Origin: Nemertoderma westbladi
Taxonomy: Eukaryota > Xenacoelomorpha > Nemertodermatida > Nemertodermatidae
DNA: 20,273 nucleotides
Assembly (NCBI GenBank): GCA_032718475.1
Contig: JAUCBJ010008696.1
Coordinates: forward strand, 1 to 20,273
Direction: 5' to 3'
Below the pieces are notes generated by a model. That model was not told where the DNA came from. It saw only the letters and a list, made by a program, of their open reading frames with translations, and ran no database searches. Both the position numbers and the translations under genes were made by a program. Below are positions 7,541 through 17,755 of the stretch, piece by piece (within the stretch, counting starts at the first letter, position 1; every line of letters starts with the position of its first letter).

Positions 7541-9017
7541 GGGAATGTAGGAAGATGGGAATGTAGGAATATGAGGATGTGGAAAGATGGGAATGTAGGA
7601 AGATGGGAATGTGGGAAGATGCGAATGTGGGAAAGTAGGTGGGAATGTAGGAAGATAGAAATGCAGGAAGATGAGAATGTGGGAAGATGGGAATGTGGGT
7701 GGATGGGAATGTGGGAAGATGCGAATGTGGGAAGGTAGGTGGGAATGTAGGAAAATGTGATTGTAGGAAAATGGGAATGCGGGAATATGGGAGGGTGGGT
7801 GGGGATGTAGGAAGATGTGAATGTAGGAAGATGGGAATGTGGGAAGAAGCGAATCTGGAAAGGTAGGTGGGAATGTAGGAAGATGGGAATATGTGAAGGT
7901 GGTTGGGAATGTCGGAAGATGGGAGTGTAGGTAGATGGGAATGTGGGAAGATCGGAATGTAGGAAGATGGGAATTTGGATGTGAATGTGGGAAGACGGGA
8001 ATGTGGTAAGACTGATGGGAATGTAGGAACATGGGAATGTAGGAAGATGAGAATATAGGAAGGTTGATGCGAATGTGGGAAGGTGGATGGGAAGATGGAA
8101 ATGTGGGAAGATGGGAATGTAGGAAGATAGGAATCTGGGAAGGTAGGTGGGAATGGAGAATGATGGGAAGGTGGATTGGAATGTGGGAAGATTGATATGA
8201 ATGTGGGAAGCTTGGAAGGTGGATGGGAGTGTGGGAAGATGGGAATGTGGGAAGATTGTAATGTAGGAAGATGGGAAGGTAAGTGGGAATGTAGGAAAAT
8301 GGGAATGTGGGAAGATGGGAATTTGAGAAGGTAGATGCGAATGTGGGACGGTGAATGGGAAGATGGGAATGTTGGAGGATGGGAATGTGGGAAGGAATGT
8401 GAAAAGGTGGATAGGAATGTGGGAAGATGGATAGCGATGTGGGAAGATGGATGGGAATCTGCGAAGATGGGAATGTAGGAAGATTGTAATGTAGGACGAT
8501 GGGAATTTAGGAAGATGGTACTGTAGGAAAATTGGAATGTGCGAAGATGGGAAGATGGGAAGATTGATGGGAATGTGGGAAGATGGATGGGAATGTGGGA
8601 AGATGGGAAAGTTAATGGTAATGTGGGAAGGTAGGTGAGAATGTAGGAATATGAGAATGTGGGAAGGTGGATTAGAATGAGGTAAGATGGAAATGTACGA
8701 AGATGGGGATGTGGGAGGATGGGAATGTGGGAAGATGGATGGGAATGTGGGAAGATGGGAAGGTTGATGGGAATGTGGGAATATTGATGGGAATGCGAGG
8801 AGGTAGGTGGGAATGTAGGAAGATGGGATTGTAGGAAGATGGGAATATGGAAAGGTGCAGTAAGATGGGAATGTATGGAATATGGGAAGGTGGGTGGGAA
8901 TGTATGAAGGTGGGAGTGTGAGAAGATGGGAATGTGTGAAGATGTGAATGTGGGTATATGGGAATGTGGGAAGGTAGGTGGGAATGTAGGAAGGCAGGTG
9001 GGAATGTAGGAAGATGG

Positions 9018-9455
9018 TAATGTGGGAAGGTAGGTGGGAATGTGGGAAGGTAGCGGGAATGTAGGAAGATGGGAATGTAGGAAGATGGGAATGTGGGAAG
9101 GTAGCGGGAATGTAGGAAGATGGGAATATGCTGGAAAGGTGTTTGGGAATGTAGGAATATGGGAATGTGGGAAGGTAGGTGGGAATGTGGGAAGGTAGCG
9201 GGAATGTAGGAAGATGGGAATGTAGGAAGATGGGAATGTAGGAAGGTAGCGGGAATGTAGGAAGATGGGAATATGCTGGAAAGGTGTTTGGGAATGTAGG
9301 AATATGGGAATGTGGGAAGGTAGGTGGGAATGTGGGAAGGTAGCGGGAATGTAGGAAGATGGGAATGTAGGAAGATGGGAATGTAGGAAGGTAGCGGGAA
9401 TGTAGGAAGATGGGAATATGCTGGAAAGGTGTTTGGGAATGTAGGAATATGGGAA
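9018..9455 (+). repeat. 145-bp higher-order repeat, about 3 copies
   Basis: Each copy carries ATATGCTGGAAAGGTGTTT followed by several 16-20-bp units, including a truncated GGTAGCGGGAATG variant. The spacing is exactly 145 between successive markers, implying a recent duplication inside the older array. Confidence 0.8.
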
Positions 9456-10019
9456 TGTAGGAATATTGGAATGTAGGAAGATGGGAATTTAGGAAGGTGT
9501 GAATGTGGAAAGATGGAAATGTGTGAAGATGTGAATGTGGGTATATGGGAATGTGGGAATATAGGTGGGAATGTAGGAAGGCAGGTGGGAATGTAGGAAG
9601 ATGGGAATGTAGGGAGATGGTAATGTGGGTGGATGGGAATGTGGGAAGGTAGGTGGGAATGTGGGAAGATGGAAATGTGTGAAGATGTGAATGTGGGTAT
9701 ATGGGAATGTGGGAATATAGGTGGGAATGTAGGAAGATGGAAATGTAGGAAGATGGGAATGTAGGGAGATGGTAATGTGGGTGGATGGGAATGTGGGAAG
9801 GTAGGTGGGAATGTGGGAAGATGGAAATGTGTGAAGATGTGAATGTGGGTATATGGGAATGTGGGAATATAGGTGGGAATGTAGGAAGGCAGGTGGGAAT
9901 GTAGGAAGATGGAAATGTAGGAAGATGGGAATGTAGGGAGATGGTAATGTAGGAAGAAGGAAAGGTGGGTGGGGATGTACGAAGCTGGGGATGTGGGAAG
10001 ATGGGTATGTGGGGAGATG

Positions 10020-11062
10020 GGTATGTGGGAAGATGGGTATGTGGGGAGATGTATGGGAATGTGGGAAGGTTGATGGGAATGTGGGAAGATGGATGGGAAT
10101 GTGGGAAGATGTGAAAGTTGATAGGAATGTGGGAAGGTATGTGGGAATGTAGGAAGATGGGATTGTAGGAAGATGGGAATGTGGGAAGGTGGATTGGAAT
10201 GCAGTTAGAGATGGGAATGTAGGAACATGAGAATATAAGGAGATGGGAAGGTGGGTGGGAATCTAGAAAGATGGGAATGTGGGAAGGTAGGTGGGAATGT
10301 GGGAAGATGGGAATGTGTGAAGATGTGAATGTGGATATATGGGAATGTGGGAAGGTAGGTGGGATTGTAGGAAGGCAGGTGGGAATGTAGGAAGATGGGA
10401 ATGTGGGAAGGTAGGGGGAATGTAGGAAGATGAGAATGTAGGAAGATGGGAATATGCTGGAAAGGTGTTTGGGAATGTAGGAAGATGGGAATGTAGGGAG
10501 ATGGGAATATGGGAAGGTGGGTGGGAATGTAGGGAGATGGGAATGTGGGAAGGTGGATGGGTATGTGGGGAGATGGATGGGAATGTGGGAAGGTTGATGG
10601 GAATGTGGGAAGATGAATGGGAATGTGGGAAGATGTTAAAGTTGATTGGAATGTGAGAAGGTATGTGGGAATGTAGGAAGATGGGATTGTAGGAAGATGG
10701 GAATGTGGGAAGGTGGATTGGAATGCAGTTAGAGATGGGAATGTAGGAAGATGAGAATATAAGGAGATGGGAAGGTGGGTGGCAATGTAGGAAGATGGGA
10801 ATGTGGGAAGGTAGGTGGGAATGTGGGAAGATGGGAATGTGTGAATGTGGGTATATGGGAATGTGGGAAGGTAGGTGGGATTGTAGGAATGCAGGTGGGA
10901 ATGTAGGAAGATAGGAATGTGGGAAGGTAGGGGGAATGTAGGAAGATGAGAATGTAGGAAGATGGGAATATGCTGGAAAGGTGTTTGGGAATGTAGGAAG
11001 ATGGGAAAGTAGGAAGGTGGAAAGATGGGAATGTGTCAAGATGTGAATGTGAGTATATGGGA
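10020..11062 (+). repeat. ~523-bp tandem duplication inside the minisatellite
   Basis: Markers GCAGTTAGAG (10201, 10724), GGAAGATGGGATTGTAGGAA (about 10155 and 10677) and ATATGCTGG (10452, 10968) repeat in the same order. The spacing falls from 523 to 516 because the second copy lacks about 7 bases near 10840. Confidence 0.65.
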
Positions 11063-11347
11063 ATGTGGGAAGGTTGGTGGGAACTGGGAATGTAGGAAGG
11101 CAGGTGGGAATGTAGGAAGATGGGAAGGTGGGAATATGGATGGGAAGATGGGATGGTGGGTGGGAATGTAGGAATATGGGAATGTGGAAGGTGGGTGGGA
11201 ATGTAGGAAGATGGGAATGTGGGAAGATGGGAAGGTTGGTGGGAATGTAGGGAGATGGGAATGTGGATGGGAATGTGGGAAGATGGGAATGCGGGAATGT
11301 GGATGGAAATATGGGAATGTGGGAAGGTGGGTGGGAATGTAGGAAAA

Positions 11348-12065
11348 TCTGAATCTAGCCGCAATACCCTGTCACTATTGAGGAGCTTTTCAAAGTGGGC
11401 CTTCCAACCATTGCTGCGATCGGCTGGCGATTCTGGCTTAACCTTGGTGGTTGGTTGGCTTTTCCGCCCAGTTAACAAGATGATCGATTTCCATGTTCGT
11501 GTGATTGCCTGCTGTCATCGGCAGCATTGATGGAACTGTTTTTGCAGCTGCTAACTTAACTGCTTCTGTGAAGGCAGTATAGCCCTCGCAGTGATCCGCC
11601 ACCTCAGAGGCAATAACCTCATACCTGTTGCTCAGCTGTAGTGTGAAGCTGGATCTCACACTTGGCTGTTGCAACAGAGAGGACCAGTCATGCTGCGGCA
11701 ATGCAGATTTTGTTGTTATGCTAGCACGCAGACTAAGTCTTACCTTGGCCACAATAAGGCGGTGATCACTGGAGAAGGATCGAAGTGTAAATGCATTACA
11801 GTCTTGTATAGAGCTCCTGGTATTTCCTACAAAACAGAATATGGTCTATTTGGGACTTGTGACCACTGGGTCCACTATGAGTCCGTAGCTTTCCAGTTCG
11901 CTTCTTAAACTGGGTTTCAGCCGAAAACAATCCATTTCCAGAGATGAAATCCTGAAGATGGACGTAATTTCGGTTAACACTATTGCTATAGAACCAGGAC
12001 GATGTAGATGATTGATGCAGACTTGCATTAAAGTCTCCCAGGAATGTTAAGAAATAAGAATGCAT
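11348..12065 (-). pseudogene. LINE fragment: APE-type endonuclease and start of the RT region, decayed
   Basis: A 5'- and 3'-truncated non-LTR retrotransposon ORF2 piece. The C-terminal half of an APE-like endonuclease is recognisable by LGDFNA (near 12040), QIDHIL (about 11850) and SDHRLIVAKVRLSLR (about 11780-11738). A linker follows (ALPQHDWSSLL, then SNRYEVIASEVADH). LTGRKS and NGWKAHFEKLLNS mark the segment just before the RT. At least two frameshifts occur. One is at the A4 run at 11831-11834, where one base fewer would join QIDHILF to the SDHR frame. The other is near 11463-11480. The linker seems to have lost sequence before LTGRKS. The ORF stops being LINE-like exactly where the minisatellite begins. 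It cannot make an active protein. Confidence 0.75.
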
Positions 12066-12099
12066 GCTGATCCACTGTAGTGTAGTTGTGTTGGATTTA

Positions 12100-12775
12100 T
12101 CAATAGACCAATTCTACCATTGCCACTATCATCTGCTGATGCGACGGCAAGTCGCCAACCGTACCCAACCCATGTCCTTAATCAAGAAAGTCATGGGCTG
12201 TCCCCCATGCCTATTTCCACAAGTAGAATATTGTGCTCTGGCGGGTCCTAACGACGAAATCAATGTCCTGTAAAACGGAGCCGACTCTAATGAGATACTT
12301 CCAATGATCTATACATCAGTATAGATCAACTGATTGGAGATGCGTTCAGATACACCCAATAATCTATACAGTAGGGCTTATCAACTGATTGGAGATGCGT
12401 TCATTTTGCTTGACACAAAACCAGTCGTAGCACTTCTTGTATATGTGCCATCCAGAGATTTGGTTTCATCAGCAGTTAGAGTCCAGAATGGACTCCCAAA
12501 GGAGTTCATATAGTGCTGCTGTAAATAATGGAACCTTAAAATTATCCTATATTCTATGTCAATTCCTCGAAGGTACTTATTACCATTCGGAGATCCAATG
12601 ACTGAAACACACTGACTGTCGGTGACCTACTAGGGAGAATCCAATGTTACATTTATTTTAGTCTTTGTGACATAGGCCAACATGGGATGCTGTTCTTTCT
12701 AAATTGCTGAGTAGTTTGTGAGCCATCCAATATTCCAAGTATAACGAAAAAGCTATACCGGATAGATCTGACAGT
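12100..12775 (-). pseudogene. LINE fragment: C-terminal half of RT, heavily decayed
   Basis: Broken minus-strand frames line up with the C-terminal part of the better LINE at 15493-17172. AHKLLSNLERTASHVGL (about 12725-12675) matches AQLLLNKVERAAKEVGL. FWTLTADETKSLDGTYTR (about 12495-12440) matches TWTLTKSLEQRIDGCYTR. RLRFTGH (about 12270) matches RLRFSGH. Residual similarity continues to about 12100. There are several stops and frameshifts, and a 55-bp tandem duplication lies inside the coding part. It lies upstream (on the minus strand) of the endonuclease fragment, so the two pieces are in the reverse of normal ORF2 order. Confidence 0.6.
12301..12410. repeat. 55-bp tandem duplication inside a LINE fragment
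   Basis: ATCAACTGATTGGAGATGCG occurs at 12325 and 12380, with CCAAT.ATCTATACA preceding each copy, giving two units of 55 bases. It falls between the WTLT and RLRF motifs of the decayed RT, so it arose as a mutation of the LINE copy. Confidence 0.75.
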
Positions 12776-12779
12776 GATT

Positions 12780-13170
12780 TGGAAAGTTATTTTTCCTACA
12801 AAAAATAATAATGAGAATTTATTTATTGCCAATTACAGATAAATAATGTTAAACATAACTTTAGGCTACTCGTACCTCCCGCTCCGAACTACTAAAGTAT
12901 TTTCTACAGTACTGTGTACTTAAGTTAAGTATTCTAATCTAATATGGTGACTGCCCCTGGACAGTAGTTAATTATTAACTTATAGGCCAAGGCCCTACAG
13001 TAATACAGTTTGCACTTTAAACGTGTTTAGTAATTATAGCTAAATACGGTAGTGTATGTATATACACCCTACAGAGGTAAAGTAGACGATGTCAATCTAA
13101 TACCATATTATGTAGCCTATGTTTGATTATAAATTATTATTTGCTGAACTTTGATCATATTGTATTGTGT
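12780..13170. other. non-coding AT-rich stretch
   Basis: No gene or named element is seen. Short motifs such as TACAGTACTGTGTAC (about 12906) recur elsewhere in the window. TTGCTGAACTTTGATCAT at about 13141 recurs near 18198. Confidence 0.3.
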
Positions 13171-13173
13171 TGT

Positions 13174-13232
13174 GATGCAATCTTTGAACCCCGACCATTT
13201 CGTTTCTCAACGAAATTAAGACATTTGGAATC
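13174..13232 (+). repeat. fragment of the fold-back repeat family
   Basis: GCAATCTTTGAACCCC, TTTCTCAACGAAATT and ACATTTGGAATCC appear in the same order as in the right arm of the fold-back element at 3823-3930. One truncated copy. Confidence 0.5.
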
Positions 13233-13239
13233 CTAGAGC

Positions 13240-13715
13240 TATCTAAAATGTTAACTGTCTAATGTTGTTACTGTATAAAAGGCTGAGTTAATGGAGCAAA
13301 ATGACCGAAAACACCAATTGTGTTGATGTGTTGGATTTACAAACTAAATTAAATTAAATTTAAAACATTAAGGGAAAGGAGAAGGTTATACAGTAGCGTC
13401 GGTGTTTTCTAACCAAAATAACAAATGAAACAGTATTTCAGTTGCGACTAATTTGTGTGATTTTTCCAATTGCGGTCAATGATCTCCACATCTTAATCAA
13501 ATGGCTTATCGGCTAATGAAAAGAATGGCTAGAAACTGGGCCCATTATAGTTTGCGAACACGGTTTACATTTCAAAAGAGACGGTTTTATAAAAACGTTT
13601 TAAGGCCAAATCTACAATTATTATCATATTACATATTCTAGCTATTGCCTATTAGTTGGAACCAGTCCAATCATCTCACCACTACTTGGCAACGGGTAAT
13701 TACACGTTCGTGGGG
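13240..13715. other. non-coding stretch
   Basis: No coding signal. A block near 13570-13620 weakly resembles 4000-4060. Nothing else is recognisable. Confidence 0.3.
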
Positions 13716-13719
13716 ACTT

Positions 13720-13800
13720 CGAGCAGCACGAGGCTCAGTTATGTTTATAGGAATATAATAAACGCAGTACTCGTCTTCATTATAAGCCTCGTTGCGCTCG
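13720..13800. repeat. imperfect inverted repeat, 16-bp arms
   Basis: CGAGCAGCACGAGGCT (13720-13735) is complementary at 14 of 16 positions to AGCCTCGTTGCGCTCG (13785-13800), around a 49-base AT-rich loop. It may be a structured RNA or a remnant of a small inverted-repeat element. Nothing in the flanks decides which. Confidence 0.5.
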
Positions 13801-14300
13801 TCCTGTTTTGTATTTAAATATATTTCCTAAACGCAGACTGACGATCTTTATATCTACCGATGCGTTCAATAGGCGAAGCCAGAGAATATTAGCTGAGATA
13901 TTAACGTATACAAACACGGATCTACAGACACACCGATTGAGATAGTGATACCTGTATGCTAAGCTCGCTTACTTTCGTTCTCACCCTACAGGCCACAGGA
14001 ATGTCATATTGTGTAAAAATAGTAAGGAAACATGAAATATAATTAACTAACTTACAGTTAGTATTATTAATACTATTATATTTATATTATACATATAATT
14101 TTATGTGAAAAACTACAGGACCTACTATTACGACTTCAATTAAATGAGGAACTGATATTATTTTGGGGAATTCTTATTAACTGGATTAACTGGAGTAATT
14201 ACAATTTTGATAGTATAAAGGATATCGAGGACGCTGATTACGATAAAACTTGCCAAAAATATTTTCTGGCAATGCATCAATCATTTCTGGTGCTAGTTTG
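13801..14300. other. non-coding stretch
   Basis: AT-rich with no recognised gene. Imperfect palindromic AT sequence around 14040-14110 is low complexity. Confidence 0.3.
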
Positions 14301-14309
14301 GCCCCCAGA

Positions 14310-14885
14310 ACGAAAAGTGCGGACAAAAAATACAAGCAGCATAAAATTTCAAACGGCAAAAATCAAATTTGGTTGCATAAAACGATATTTATGAGTGTCA
14401 TATTCGTGATCAGCGTCCCAGAAAATCAAAAATGGCATAAAATCAGGTTGATTCGGTAATGATTTTTGATTATCAAATTTGTGCTACTTGTATTTTTCGT
14501 GCCGCACATTGACATTGGCACGTATCCAAAAAAAGCCGTAATCAACAAGGTAGGATATTTTTCAGTGTTATATTCGTGATCAGCATCCCAAAAAAACCAC
14601 ATGGTCATAAAATCAATTTGTTTTCGTGATAATTTTTTATTATCATATTTTCACTACTTGCTTTTTTCGTGCTCCAGGGGCACAAATAACTGACTAATAA
14701 CTAATATAACATGCCTATGTTGTTATAATTATTACACAACTCTTCGAAATGTTTGATGTAGGTAGAGGAATAAACCTTCCCAATTAAATCATCACATTCT
14801 AAAACCTCAGTAGCCAAACTTTAAGTATGGCAAATTTACCACTTTTGAAAAAAGTGCTACTTGCACTTTTGGTGCTCTTTTAGTA
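14310..14885. repeat. ~170-bp direct repeat with inverted partial copies
   Basis: TATTCGTGATCAGC occurs at 14401 and 14571 (offset 170). Both copies are followed by ATAAAATCA, a GATAAT/GATTATCA block and an ACTTG.ATTTTTCGTGC-type block. A partial third copy (GTGCTACTTGCACTTTTGGTGC) lies near 14850-14875. The segment 14318-14385 resembles the reverse complement of 14440-14500, so the unit also has fold-back character. Probably a non-autonomous repeat. No coding capacity is evident. Confidence 0.6.
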
Positions 14886-15285
14886 TCTATTGATAAAAAA
14901 ATGAAAACGTTGCTTCTAATCTTGCTTTCAATTACTTATAATGAATTCAACAAAACAAAAAAGCATAATATGGTTTAATGGATATACCAAAGTCTTGAAA
15001 GGTGACGTATTTTGTGTAATTTTATCAATTCCGAAAAGTTGTGATATGGTATGGGTGTGAGGAACTCCTCATATCTCGAAAACTACTGGAGCTATTAAAT
15101 TTTTATTTGTCTCATCTGAAAGAGGACATAATTTTAGTTATGGACAAGTACTTTCGACGCGCCTGACATAATGTTTCAGGGGTTCTATCTAAGATAAATA
15201 ACTGGCCCACTAAATTTAGGGGCTTTGCAGCAGCTTGGCGGGTCGTATCTATAGTAGATAGTAGTTCATGGATACTATTATTTCA
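14886..15285. other. non-coding stretch
   Basis: No gene is recognised. Short inverted pieces (ATCTATAGTAGAT near 15247) are present but unremarkable. Confidence 0.3.
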
Positions 15286-15289
15286 TTCC

Positions 15290-15362
15290 TATTATTATTC
15301 ATTTATTATTCATTTAATTATCATTCATTATTCATTATTATTCATTTATTATTCATCGCACA
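15290..15362 (-). repeat. LINE 3' tail of ATTATTCATT-type repeats
   Basis: On the plus strand, ATTATT and ATTCATT words repeat irregularly for about 70 bases, ending just before CGCACACAATTATTG. On the minus strand this is a GAATAATAATGAATAAT-like tail after the LINE 3' UTR. Confidence 0.7.
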
Positions 15363-15492
15363 CAATTATTGTATTCTAAGCTTTGTAATCGACAATACTG
15401 CGCAGCACTACAGAAAACACAACGCGTACCATTAATCATTGATGGATCATTGATTGTATTATTATTATAGCATCAGTTGAATACTACTACTA

Positions 15493-17401
15493 CTAGGTCG
15501 AGCGAACTCGGACAGTGGAAATGAGATCCTTCCAGGCTTCCCGATTCTCCATAGTTGTCGCAATTTCGTTTCTCCTAAGTTCAGTATCCCTTTCAAGTTG
15601 ATCTATATATGTTATGGCCGGTCGTCCACGACTACGCTTTCCATGAGTTGGTTGCCAGAAAAGTAGATCTGGTATGACCTCGTCTTTACTTCGCCAGCAG
15701 TGCCCACTGAATCTTAATCTGCGTTCACGGAGGGTGGTTGATACAGGTGGTATTGTACCATAAAGCTCGGAGTTTGTCATGTGTTGTCTCCAGCTGATGT
15801 TTAGGGCTGCCCTTAGTAGTCTTGTGTAGCAACCATCAATTCGTTGTTCAAGTGATTTAGTCAGTGTCCAGGTCTCACCCCCATATAAAAATACACTTTC
15901 CACTGTGGCTCGAAAGAACTTAGTCTTCAGGTGCCTGGAGAGATCTGATTTCCAGATGGTATCCATTTTTGATAGAGCTACCCAAGCTTTTGCTTTCCTA
16001 ACTTCTATGTCCTTTTTGCTACTCTCTATCCATGATCCAAGGTACTGGAAGTCATCGACCTTCCTTAGTTGATTATTATCAATGGTTGTCAAGTTTCCAT
16101 CAACATTAAAGGTCATGAATTCGGTCTTTGTAGCATTTATATGCAATCCAACCTCCTTAGCAGCCCTCTCCACTTTATTTAGTAGAAGCTGTGCATCTGC
16201 TAGTGTATTAGAGAGCAGGGCGATGTCATCCGCAAAGTCGGTGTCTGTGACTGTAGTTGCCGGATATCTACTACTTCTGCGTTCTTGAAGTTTGAATACC
16301 AGGTCTTCACCCTTTGTGGCAGTCCTCATTGCGTAATCCAGCACAATTACAAATAGCAATGGTGCTAATGTGTCACCTTGCAGTACGCCAGCCAGGATTG
16401 AGAAAAACTCAGTTTCACCATCTGGTGAGAGTACCTGCGCTTCTGTGTCACAATATAACAATGCAATGCCAGCAACAATTACTTCTGGTATTCCATAAGC
16501 TCTTAGGATTTCAAGCATTTTACCTCTATGGATGGAGTCGAATGCCTTCTTGAAGTCCACAAAAGTCATGACAGCGGGGAGATTCTTTGACTTAATTCCT
16601 TCAATCAGTCTCCGTAGTGCAAGTATCTGAGCTATTGTTGATCTACTTGGTCGAAATCCGTTTTGGCTCTTACGCAGTAGTTTCTCTATGTGAGGCCTAA
16701 TCCTATATAGAATCATTTTATTGTATATTTTGGCAGCTACCACAAGCAGACAGATCCCACGATAGTTTGTTGGTATGCCGAGGTCTCCTTTCTTGGGGAG
16801 AGGCTTTAGTTGACCTTTAGTCCAAATTGGTGGTGGCTTTTCCCCTTTTAACATCCGGTTGCAAACATTCAATAATGGTCTGTTTAGCACTCCGGTTTTC
16901 CATACCTCCGCTGGGATTTCATCTAATCCACTCGCTTTATTATTGGACATGCTTTTAATGCTTCTTTGGAGTTCGGCAGGTGTGAAGTCCCCTGTTTCTA
17001 TAGGTAGTGTCTTGTCATTTATTTTCCTTGTAGGGCTGACCTCGATGTTTGGTGGCAGCCCAAGCAAGTTGCTGAAGTGATTTTTCCACTTCCCAACACG
17101 TTCTTCAGGACTATCGGCTTTGAGGCGCCCCTTTGCACAACTTTTCCGACCAGATACTGTACTGTACCTCATTTACAGTTTGCCAGGTAAGTCTTGATTG
17201 TTGCTGTATGTGAGCAGTTGTAATTGCTTCAGTTTTATCCTGTATGTACTTTTCCTGGCTGATGTTGTAGGCCAATTTAAGATCGTCCTTAGCTTTCTCA
17301 ACCTTGTTAATGTTTTCGGTTGTTGGTTGTTCGGTTTTAACTTTGTAGGATATCTTAAGATCTTCTCTCTTACAAGTAACCTCAGAGTTTTGCCATGGCA
17401 C
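15493..17401 (-). pseudogene. LINE ORF2 reverse transcriptase, frameshifted, lacking endonuclease
   Basis: The main frame (15493-17172, 559 codons) holds an essentially complete reverse transcriptase. It has LKPLPKKGDL and NYRGICLL (122-142), NGFRPSRSTIAQ (171-182), motif A FVDFKKAFD (204-212), GVLQGDTLAP (262-271), the catalytic FADD (313-316), then WTLTKSLEQRIDGCYTRLLR, RLRFSGHCWR and a GKRSRGRP region. The N-terminal linker (PWQNSEV to QSRLTWQTVNEV) is in another frame at about 17160-17401. Between them the minus strand has two extra CAGTA units. Removing these 10 bases would join NEV directly to SGRKS, so this is a tandem insertion frameshift. The enzyme would copy element RNA at a nick, but no endonuclease is present here. 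It is dead as an autonomous element, with the RT domain little decayed. Confidence 0.88.
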
Positions 17402-17517
17402 ATATTGTTCAGTTTGTTCATATTGATCAGTTGAATAATATACTACAACATATATAAAACTACAAACTGATAACTGAAATATTATAATAATTACACCATG
17501 ACCATTAATATAGTGTC

Positions 17518-17595
17518 ATTTTTTTTTTGTTAACAAAATTTTTTTTGTTTTTTTTGTTTTCGATTTAGCTTTTTTTAGAGTTTTTAAAAAATGTT
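17518..17595. repeat. poly-T-rich low-complexity tract
   Basis: Long T runs broken by GTTAACAAAA and single G bases. Low-complexity sequence just beyond the 5' end of the LINE copy. Confidence 0.7.
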
Positions 17596-17664
17596 CATAA
17601 AAGTGATTTTTACGAACTTGCACCATCCCTATCGTGTCCCTGTCCATTCTTCACATACAAAAAA

Positions 17665-17755
17665 TCGATATAACATCTGAATTTCGTTGAGAAAAAGATT
17701 GCAAGAATTATCGTTCGTTGTAGGCCATTTATTATATTTAATAAATACACAAAAT
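17665..17755 (-). repeat. fold-back family copy
   Basis: ACATCTGAATTTCGTTGAGAAA, AAGATTGCAAGAA.TATCGTTCG and GGCCATTTATT..ATTTAATAAAT match the left arm at 3576-3700 in the same order and orientation, with an internal deletion of about 27 bases. Confidence 0.65.

Larger units (their letters stand above)
7541..11347 (+). repeat. 3.8-kb G/A/T-rich minisatellite with higher-order repeats
   Basis: The array mixes a 16-bp unit (GGGAATGTGGGAAGAT or GGGAATGTAGGAAGAT) and a 20-bp unit (GGGAATGTGGGAAGGTAGGT and variants). The plus strand has almost no C. Higher-order structure is visible. The marker ATATGCTGG recurs at 9126, 9271 and 9416, exactly 145 bases apart, in near-identical copies. GTGTGAAGAT recurs at 9521, 9677 and 9829 (~154 bp). 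A block with GCAGTTAGAG at 10201 and 10724 shows a ~523-bp duplication. The left part (to about 8900) is more irregular. G runs of three or more occur every 8-16 bases. Neither strand has many stops, so long spurious open frames (up to about 258 codons of IPTFPSSHIP-like sequence) appear on the minus strand. Confidence 0.95.
15290..17430 (-). mobile_element. 5'-truncated LINE (non-LTR retrotransposon), minus orientation
   Basis: The element comprises a partial ORF2, a 3' UTR of about 130 bases and a 3' tail of imperfect ATTATTCATTTATT-type repeats (15290-15360 on the plus strand). Simple-repeat tails instead of poly(A) are seen in several LINE clades. The 5' end is lost: no endonuclease domain remains, the coding homology fades near 17430, and AT-rich sequence follows. 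Truncation at the 5' end is the usual result of target-primed reverse transcription. The clade cannot be fixed by eye. No target-site duplication was identified. Confidence 0.85.

Noticed and set aside
7517-11039. Long minus-strand open frames (171, 258 and 249 codons) rich in His, Pro, Ser, Ile and Phe
   Set aside because: They follow the minisatellite unit, which lacks stop words. The protein repeats simply mirror the 16/20-bp DNA repeat and have no family features.
7541-11347. CRISPR-like regular array
   Set aside because: There are no unique spacers. All sequence between repeats is itself variants of the same unit, and the genome looks animal.
12125-12190. Reading GWRLAVASADDSGN...GLLINP as part of the endonuclease of the downstream LINE fragment
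   Set aside because: Only about 17 residues separate it from GDFNA, far too few for an endonuclease domain. The preceding sequence aligns with an RT C-terminus instead.
12064-12273. 69-codon plus-strand frame
   Set aside because: It is antisense to the decayed LINE RT C-terminus, whose minus-strand motifs (RLRFTGH) explain the sequence better.
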